DNA of 64,000 nt, from contig NZ_CP141059.1 in the NCBI RefSeq assembly GCF_034661235.1, positions 682,001 through 746,000 on the forward strand, read 5' to 3'. Positions 58,677 to 64,000 of the stretch are shown one piece after another. The translations under genes and the position numbers were made by a program. The notes below the pieces were generated by a model that made no database searches, was not told the origin of the DNA, and was given only the letters and a program-made list of their open reading frames with translations. The stretch comes from Nocardioides bizhenqiangii (GTDB lineage: Bacteria > Actinomycetota > Actinomycetes > Propionibacteriales > Nocardioidaceae). How positions within the stretch are numbered: position 1 is the stretch's first letter; each line of letters starts with the position of its first letter.

Positions 58677-59867
58677 ATGCCCAAGTCTCGGAAGCGTCGG
58701 AAGCCGAAGCAGTCCAGTCGTCGTGCACGCGGCCCGGCCCGCACCGGCCCGCCGAAGCTTGCTTCCGGGCACCTCGGCGACCGGCTGCCCTACTTGGCAC
58801 AGATGGCGGCCGTCGACGAGGCCGAACGGCGTGGCGATGCCCGCGCTGCACTCGACCTGATCGAGGAGCGACTGCTCGACACCGACGGCAACCTGTTCTG
58901 GCGGGGTGATCGGATCATCCGCCTCACCCAGCTCGCCAGCCTCGGGCCGTTGCTGCCGCGCTGGGCCACGTCGCGATGGCTGCTCGAGCAGGCACTCCAG
59001 GAACTGGGTCCGTCCGGGCGCCCGATCGTCGGTCAGGCGCTGCAGGCGGTGGCCGATGTCCACGGCGGCCTCGGTCACGTGCGACGGCCGTCCGGAGAGG
59101 ATCCGCGGATCAAGGTCCTCGAGCACGACTGGGTGTTCCGGCAGTGCCTGCTCTACGAGCTCGGTGGTCTCGCGTCGTACCTCCGCCGCGTGCCCCTCCA
59201 CCTGGTCACCGGCGCGGACCGGGTGGACGAGTGGGCACGGGCGCCGATGGGCGGCTATCGCTTCGTCGAACGCGGATCGGCGGTGACGGTGTGGGAGGAC
59301 GTGGCGTCGGGTGACCGCACGGAGACGGCCAACATCGGGAGCGCTGCGATGCTGCTCCTCGGAGAGTGCGCGATCGGCCGCCTGGTCCCGATCGACGGCG
59401 GTCGGATGTTCGAGACGGTGCCCCTCCGGGTGCCCGAAGGCGTCGCCTGCGCCGTCGCCGCCGAGCCGGCGGGATGGCTCTCGGCGCTGCGGGACGCGGT
59501 CCGAGCAGGGGAGCGGATCGAGACCGGTGGCACCCGGTTCGGCTTCCTCACCGATGTGCCGAGAGTGGCCAGCGTCCTCACCGTGTACGACGAGCTCGAC
59601 CTGCTCGATCGCTACCCCGAGCGTGCCGAGAAGCTGCTCGCCTGCGTTCGCGAGGCGTTCGACGAGGAGCCGACCAAGGACCCGGATGCTGTCGACGTCT
59701 GGGCCTGCGTCGCCGCCGAGCTGCTGCACCCCAGCGTGCTCTCAGCCCTCGCCGACGGGTTGCGCCCGTCGGACGCCGAGCTCTACACGCGGCTGGCGCA
59801 GACCGTCGCAGAACCCGCCGCGACGCTCGCGCGGCTGCTGGCGAGCGAGGCGCGCGATGTCGCCTGA
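58677..59867 (+). CDS. Hypothetical protein, mainly helical
   Basis: A protein of 396 residues starting MPKSRKRRKPKQSS, a very basic tail often seen before SEC-C or RNA-binding parts, although no zinc motif follows. The rest is an alpha-rich globular region (AERRGDARAALDLIEERLLD ... LEHDWVFRQCLLYELGG) with a central beta part (LVPIDGGRMFETVPL). It is followed after 54 bp by the kinase-BRCT gene. I recognise no family. Confidence 0.65.
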   Translation: MPKSRKRRKPKQSSRRARGPARTGPPKLASGHLGDRLPYLAQMAAVDEAERRGDARAALDLIEERLLDTDGNLFWRGDRIIRLTQLASLGPLLPRWATSRWLLEQALQELGPSGRPIVGQALQAVADVHGGLGHVRRPSGEDPRIKVLEHDWVFRQCLLYELGGLASYLRRVPLHLVTGADRVDEWARAPMGGYRFVERGSAVTVWEDVASGDRTETANIGSAAMLLLGECAIGRLVPIDGGRMFETVPLRVPEGVACAVAAEPAGWLSALRDAVRAGERIETGGTRFGFLTDVPRVASVLTVYDELDLLDRYPERAEKLLACVREAFDEEPTKDPDAVDVWACVAAELLHPSVLSALADGLRPSDAELYTRLAQTVAEPAATLARLLASEARDVA

Positions 59868-59921
59868 GGTCGTGTGACCTCTCGGTGGAAATGAGGAAGC
59901 CGCGCGGGTCAGACTGCCGGC

Positions 59922-61058
59922 ATGCCACCCACACTCCGGCTGAACACGGTCCTGGTCACCGACGACGGGCCCCGCTACCTGGTCGAACGCAAGCTGGGCG
60001 CGGGCGGGTTCGGTACGACGTACGTCGGCCACCGCATCACCAAGAGCGGGCGCCTCATGGCGCTGGCGAAGGTCTGCATCAAGGTGTGCAGCAGCCGGAA
60101 GGACTGGCACGGCGAGGCGTTCTTCGGCGAGCTGCTGGCGGACGATCCGCGCGTCGTACGACTGCGCGACGCGGTGGTCCGGACGACGGGCAGCGGGACG
60201 TCGCAGCGGCGCAAGTACATCCTGATCTTCGACTTCATGGACGGCGGGACGGTCTCCGACGCGGTCAAGCGCCAGGACCCGCGCTGGACCGAGGCGCGGA
60301 CCCGGCGGGAGATCAAGGCCCTGCTCACGCTGCTCGCGCGGCTCCACGACGCTGGCGTCACCCACCGCGACCTCAAACCGGACAACGTCTACCTCCGCGA
60401 CGGCAAGCTGGTCCTCGGCGACTTCGGGATCACCAAGCTCGACCTCGACCCCCGGCAGAGCTTCGCCTACGCGCTGTCGCCGAAGTTCGCTCCGAAGGAA
60501 GCCGTCGCGACCTGGCGGTGGGGCCAGGCCGACGACGTCTTCCAGGTCGGGCTGCTCGCAGCGACCCTGGTGTCGGGCCGGATCTGGGGGACCGAGACGG
60601 TCTCGGCCTCTGCGATCTCGAGGCTGCCGGTGAGCGACGAGTTCAAGAGCTGGATCTGGCACGCGACGGGTGCGAGATCGAAGCGCTACTGGGACGCGGG
60701 CGACGCCGCCGAGGCGCTCGACGCACTGCGGAGGACCAGTCTCGCGCCGGGCCGCGCGCCGCGGTCACTGGCCGGCCACGGCCTGGTGTTCACCGGAGCC
60801 ATCGACGGCCTGCCACGTCGGGAGGCCAGCGAGCTCGCCCGGCGGTCGGGGGCGATCGTCCAGAGCGCGGTCGGCGACGCCACGACCCTGGTCGTCGTCG
60901 GCAGGCTCAGGAGCGACGCGGCCGGCGCCAACGAGGGCATCAAGCTCTTCGCCACCCGGGAACGGCTGCGCCGCGGGCAGGGCATCCGCGTCATCGGAGG
61001 CGACCAGTTCCGGCGAATTGTCAGATCAGATACTTCGGCGAACCCGGTGCTAGCCTGA
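59922..61058 (+). CDS. Ser/Thr protein kinase with C-terminal BRCT domain
   Basis: A protein of 378 residues. The kinase has a glycine loop KLGAGGFGTTYVGH (24-37), Lys in ALAKVCIKV, catalytic loop VTHRDLKPDNVYL (about 144-156) and DFG in LVLGDFGITK. The activation segment is short. The C-terminal 90 residues (about 283-372) read as a BRCT domain of the DNA-ligase/RFC type: LAGHGLVFTGAIDGLPRREA followed by SELARRSGAIVQSAVGDATT and LVVVG. No transmembrane helix is present, so it is cytoplasmic. BRCT domains bind DNA ends or phosphopeptides, so this could be a DNA-damage or phospho-signalling kinase. Confidence 0.85.
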   Translation: MPPTLRLNTVLVTDDGPRYLVERKLGAGGFGTTYVGHRITKSGRLMALAKVCIKVCSSRKDWHGEAFFGELLADDPRVVRLRDAVVRTTGSGTSQRRKYILIFDFMDGGTVSDAVKRQDPRWTEARTRREIKALLTLLARLHDAGVTHRDLKPDNVYLRDGKLVLGDFGITKLDLDPRQSFAYALSPKFAPKEAVATWRWGQADDVFQVGLLAATLVSGRIWGTETVSASAISRLPVSDEFKSWIWHATGARSKRYWDAGDAAEALDALRRTSLAPGRAPRSLAGHGLVFTGAIDGLPRREASELARRSGAIVQSAVGDATTLVVVGRLRSDAAGANEGIKLFATRERLRRGQGIRVIGGDQFRRIVRSDTSANPVLA

Positions 61059-61084
61059 TCCGGCTCCACGCACCGCTCCAACCG

Positions 61085-62245
61085 ATGGGCTCCATGGCTA
61101 CCGTCTTCGTCCGCACTCGACTGCGCACCTTGCTCGTCGCGATGATCGGCCTGGTCGCGATGCTCGGCCTCGTCGCACCGGGGCTCCCGAGCGCCCATGC
61201 GGTCCCCACCGACAGCCCGGTCGACACCGTAAGCCTGCGCGGCGAGGTCGTCTACGACCTCGCTGTGCTCGACAGCGGCCGGGTCATCGTCGGCGGCAGG
61301 TTCTCCGCTGTCGGCGCCTACCCGCGCTCCAACCTGGGCGCGATCCTCGCCAACGGCAACGTCGACCCCGACTTCGCGCCGACCACGAACGGCGACGTCC
61401 ACGCGATCGCCGTGTCCACCAACGGCAACCGGATCTTCATCGGCGGCGCCTTCACCGAGGTCAACGGCCAGCCGCGCCACAACCTCGCCGCGATCGACGC
61501 CGTCACCGGCGCGCTCATCCGCGGTTGGCGGGCCGACACCGCCGGTGCCAACCCCGCCGTCAGGTCCCTCGCGGTCAGCGGTGGCCGGCTCTACGTCGGC
61601 GGCAAGTTCAACGGCATCGACGGCTTCGACAAGCAGAAGCTCGCCGCGATCGACGCACGTTACGGTCACGTGCTGCACTGGGCCACCTGGCTCAACGGCG
61701 GCGTGAACGAGGTGCGGGTCGCTCCCGACGGCACCGTCTGGGTCGGCGGCGAGTTCACCAGGATCCGCGGCCAGAGTCGTCCGTACGTCGGCGGGATCGA
61801 TCCCGTCACCGGACAGCCGACCGGCTTCGTCGCGACGGGCAACGACAGCCGGATCATCACCCTCGGGCTCAGCGCCGACGGCGACTGGGTCTACACCGGC
61901 AACAACTCGAACCGGGTGAATGCCTACCGGCCGTCGCAGTCCGGCGCGCCCGTCTGGACGCGCCGCCCCGACGGCAACACCCAGGGCTTCGCCGTGTCGG
62001 GCACGCACGTCTACCTGTGCGGCCACATGAAGGGCTTTCCCGACGACGGCAGCGTGCACAGGTACTTCGCCGCCCTCGACCGCTCCACCGGCGCGACGGC
62101 CGCCTGGGACCCGCGCGCCACCGGCTACTTCAAGGGCTGCTGGTCGCTCGCCATCGACGGCGGCGACCTCTACGCCGTCGGCGGCTTCACGAGGTTCGAC
62201 GGAGTCACGCAGCGCCTCTTCGCAAAGTTCGGCGGTACGGCGTAG
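61085..62245 (+). CDS. Secreted beta-propeller (delta-60-like repeat) protein
   Basis: A protein of about 386 residues. A signal peptide (LLVAMIGLVAMLGLVAPGLP, cleaved near AHAVP) is followed by repeated units with G-G-x-F motifs: VIVGGRFSAVGAY, IFIGGAFTEVNGQ, LYVGGKFNGIDGF, VWVGGEFTRIRGQ and LYAVGGFTRFDG. These form a propeller as in delta-60 proteins. ATG 61085 and ATG 61094 are equally possible starts. The function is unknown; probably extracellular binding. Confidence 0.82.
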   Translation: MGSMATVFVRTRLRTLLVAMIGLVAMLGLVAPGLPSAHAVPTDSPVDTVSLRGEVVYDLAVLDSGRVIVGGRFSAVGAYPRSNLGAILANGNVDPDFAPTTNGDVHAIAVSTNGNRIFIGGAFTEVNGQPRHNLAAIDAVTGALIRGWRADTAGANPAVRSLAVSGGRLYVGGKFNGIDGFDKQKLAAIDARYGHVLHWATWLNGGVNEVRVAPDGTVWVGGEFTRIRGQSRPYVGGIDPVTGQPTGFVATGNDSRIITLGLSADGDWVYTGNNSNRVNAYRPSQSGAPVWTRRPDGNTQGFAVSGTHVYLCGHMKGFPDDGSVHRYFAALDRSTGATAAWDPRATGYFKGCWSLAIDGGDLYAVGGFTRFDGVTQRLFAKFGGTA

Positions 62246-62278
62246 CCGCCCACGAGGCCGCAGTCCTACCCTCAACGG

Positions 62279-63172
62279 ATGGACGTCGTCCGCACCCCTG
62301 AGTCCCGGTTCGACGACCTCCCCGGCTACCCGTTCGCGCCGCACCACGTCGACGTCCAGGCGTCGGAAGGCCCCGCCGTCCGGATGCACTACGTCGACGA
62401 GGGCCCCCGCGACGGGCCGCCCGTCGTGCTCCTGCACGGCGAGCCGACCTGGAGCTACCTGTACCGGACCATGATCCCGCCGCTGGTCGACGCGGGACGC
62501 CGGGTGCTGGCGCCGGACCTGATCGGCTTCGGCAAGTCCGACAAGCCCACCCGGATCGAGGACTACACCTACCTGCGTCACGTCGAGTGGGTCACCGACT
62601 GGTTCGAGAGCCTCGACCTGACCGGCGTCACCGCCTTCGTGCAGGACTGGGGCGCGCTGATCGGGCTGCGGATCGCCGCCGAGCAGGAGCACCGGTTCGG
62701 CCGGCTGATGGTGGGCAACGGATTCCTGCCGACCGCACAGCACAGCACGCCGCTCGGCTTCCGCGTCTGGCGCGCGTTCGCCCGCTACACCCCGGTTTTC
62801 AAGGCGGGCCTCATCGTGCAGGCCGCGACGGTGACCAGGGTGCCGCGCGCTGTCATGGCGGCGTACGACGCCCCGTTCCCGAGCTCCGAGCACCTGGCCG
62901 GTGCGCGCGCCTTCCCGCAGCTGGTGCCGACCGAGCCCGACGATCCTGCGGTGCCCGCCAACCGGGCGGCGTGGGACGCGCTCGGCAGGTGGGAGAAGCC
63001 GTTGCTCTGCGTCTTCGGCGCCCACGACCCGATCCTCGGCAAGGCCGACCGGGCGCTGATCGAGCACGTCCCCGGCGCCAAGGGGCAGCCGCACGACCGG
63101 ATCCGGGCCGGCCACTTCATCCAGGAGGACGCTGGTCCCGAGCTGGCAGCGCGCCTGCTCACCTGGGGATGA
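62279..63172 (+). CDS. Haloalkane dehalogenase (alpha/beta-hydrolase)
   Basis: A protein of 297 residues, subfamily HLD-I. The oxyanion motif is [15 protein letters not shown] with one halide-binding Trp, the nucleophile is Asp in [11 protein letters not shown] with the second Trp, the acid lies in FGAHDPILG and the base is His in AGHFIQED. All residues for hydrolytic carbon-halogen cleavage are present. It resembles DmbB/DhmA-type mycobacterial enzymes (Rv2296). The natural substrate is unknown. Confidence 0.88.
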   Translation: MDVVRTPESRFDDLPGYPFAPHHVDVQASEGPAVRMHYVDEGPRDGPPVVLLHGEPTWSYLYRTMIPPLVDAGRRVLAPDLIGFGKSDKPTRIEDYTYLRHVEWVTDWFESLDLTGVTAFVQDWGALIGLRIAAEQEHRFGRLMVGNGFLPTAQHSTPLGFRVWRAFARYTPVFKAGLIVQAATVTRVPRAVMAAYDAPFPSSEHLAGARAFPQLVPTEPDDPAVPANRAAWDALGRWEKPLLCVFGAHDPILGKADRALIEHVPGAKGQPHDRIRAGHFIQEDAGPELAARLLTWG

Positions 63173-63181
63173 AGCGCGCTC

Positions 63182-63760
63182 TCAGTCCGAGGTGTAGGCC
63201 ATCGAGGGCCCGCGGAAGAACTGGGCCGCGTTGACCAGCAGCGACTCGGCGTAGCTCAGCTCGAGGCCGGTGACGACCTCGGCCATCGCCAGGGCGACGG
63301 CGAACTCGTCGGGCGCGTCGTCGTCGCGGCCCTGTTCGAAGAGTGGTCGCAGCTCGGTCGGCACGACCTCCGGCTCGTCGACACTCAGGAGCTCGTGGGC
63401 GTCGAAGAGGACCTCGGCATCGCGGGCGCAGCCGAACCTCACGTGCGCCTCGACGTTGCTGCGGACGACCGCCGCCGCGGCGCCGTCGCGCGACATCGCC
63501 TGCAGGGCGTCGAGGCTGGGGTCGCCGTAGCCGGTGTACTCGACACCCAGGATGCCGCCGTCGATCTCGACCAGAGCCCACGCGGCGTAGTCGGAGTCGT
63601 GCTTGTTGTCCCAGGGATGAACGACCGGCTCGTGCAGGTCGACGTCGAGCGCGCGGGCGACCGCGTCACGGGAGGCGCCGGCGACGACGAGGACGGTCAG
63701 CGACTCGGGATCCCCGAGCGAGTCCATCAGCTCGTCGTAGTACTCCACCGTCGCGGCCAC
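63182..63760 (-). CDS. DUF6461-like protein
   Basis: A protein of 192 residues. The GTG at 63760 starts VAATVEYYDELMDSLGDPES. Later blocks are DYAAWALVEIDGGILGVEYT, GYGDPSLDALQAM and NVEAHVRFGCARDAEVLFDA. The alternation of strands and helices resembles the DUF6461/SUKH-like immunity-type proteins of actinobacteria. The function is unknown. It converges on the dehalogenase gene. Confidence 0.65.
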   Translation of the reverse strand: MAATVEYYDELMDSLGDPESLTVLVVAGASRDAVARALDVDLHEPVVHPWDNKHDSDYAAWALVEIDGGILGVEYTGYGDPSLDALQAMSRDGAAAAVVRSNVEAHVRFGCARDAEVLFDAHELLSVDEPEVVPTELRPLFEQGRDDDAPDEFAVALAMAEVVTGLELSYAESLLVNAAQFFRGPSMAYTSD

Positions 63761-63792
63761 ACTGCGAGCGTAGAACGAGGACGGCGCCCTCG

Positions 63793-64000
63793 TCAGCCGG
63801 TTACCGAAGGATGGTCCAGCGCCGCGCGCAACGCGGCGACCGCCTGCAGGTCCGACGGCAGCCAGTCGACCGACCCCAGTTCGTTGGCGGTGAGGCGGCG
63901 CAGCTCGTCGTGGTCCTCGCTGCGGTGGAGGTCGCCGGCCGTGACGACGGCGAAGTAGAGGCGGAGGACGTACTGCTCGGAGATCGGCCACCCGCCGTCC
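63793..64000 (-). CDS. NUDIX hydrolase, C-terminal part cut by the window
   Basis: The visible 68 codons read WPISEQYVLRLYFAVVTAGD, then EDHDELRRLTANELGSVDWL and end HPSVTG. This is the strand-helix end of MutT-type NUDIX proteins (the D-x-E-L-R and VDWLP-x-D features). The Nudix box lies outside the window, so the identification is moderate. Confidence 0.6.
   Translation of the reverse strand, partial: DGGWPISEQYVLRLYFAVVTAGDLHRSEDHDELRRLTANELGSVDWLPSDLQAVAALRAALDHPSVTG

Overview
The window is high-GC actinobacterial chromosome. The core gene order lexA / LysM division suppressor / nrdR / adenosylcobalamin-dependent nrdJ, the TCGAAC-N4-GTTCGA SOS boxes, the GTG starts and many copies of a palindromic GGTGGTCGAGTAGCC...TATCGAGACC element suggest a member of the Nocardioidaceae (Nocardioides-like). 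That assignment is inference, because no rRNA gene is present.

Layout. 1-1.8 kb: a truncated patatin-like phospholipase and a PlsC-type acyltransferase. 1.8-3.1 kb: divergent lexA and a YneA/DivS-like LysM protein, each with its own LexA box. 3.1-5.8 kb: small secreted, lipoprotein and membrane genes. 6.1-9.8 kb: nrdR-nrdJ behind two NrdR boxes spaced 31 bp apart. 9.8-30.7 kb: an accessory island. It holds a replication-initiator-like gene, a decayed second copy of the nrdJ 3' end, an IS110 remnant and three probable conflict modules. Module 1 (13.4-18.4 kb, minus) is DNA methyltransferase, SMC/Rad50-like ABC ATPase with zinc hook, small middle protein and nuclease-like effector, an ABC-three-component (Lamassu-like) layout with an added methyltransferase. 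Module 2 (18.7-22.0 kb, minus) is NUDIX hydrolase then PLD-helicase-DUF3427 protein. Module 3 (23.4-28.6 kb, plus) is patatin phospholipase, membrane protein, HNH-ATPase fusion and second HNH protein, every junction overlapping. I know no named system with that composition, and it is the strongest candidate for something undescribed. A decayed rtcB carrying an inserted repeat lies between modules 2 and 3, and a tRNA-Arg-like sequence lies near the right edge.

31-37 kb: a secreted subtilisin-like protease, an FG-GAP protein, an EEP nuclease, a NYN ribonuclease and a tandem repeat cluster. 37.1-41.2 kb: a TetR / glycosyltransferase / glucosamine-kinase-like / SIS operon. 41.4-48.1 kb: a divergent polyamine uptake and catabolism operon (binding protein, two permeases, ATPase, FAD oxidase, aldehyde dehydrogenase). 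48.2-64 kb: a MarR-yceI pair with a perfect palindromic operator, an amidohydrolase, malQ, an N5-(carboxyethyl)ornithine synthase-like gene, a secreted M64-like metallopeptidase with a DUF11 protein, a MOSC protein, a Ser/Thr kinase-BRCT fusion, a secreted beta-propeller, a haloalkane dehalogenase and a truncated NUDIX gene.

Several short genes and exact starts were chosen by ribosome-binding site and overlap logic rather than homology search. All family names come from motif recognition only.
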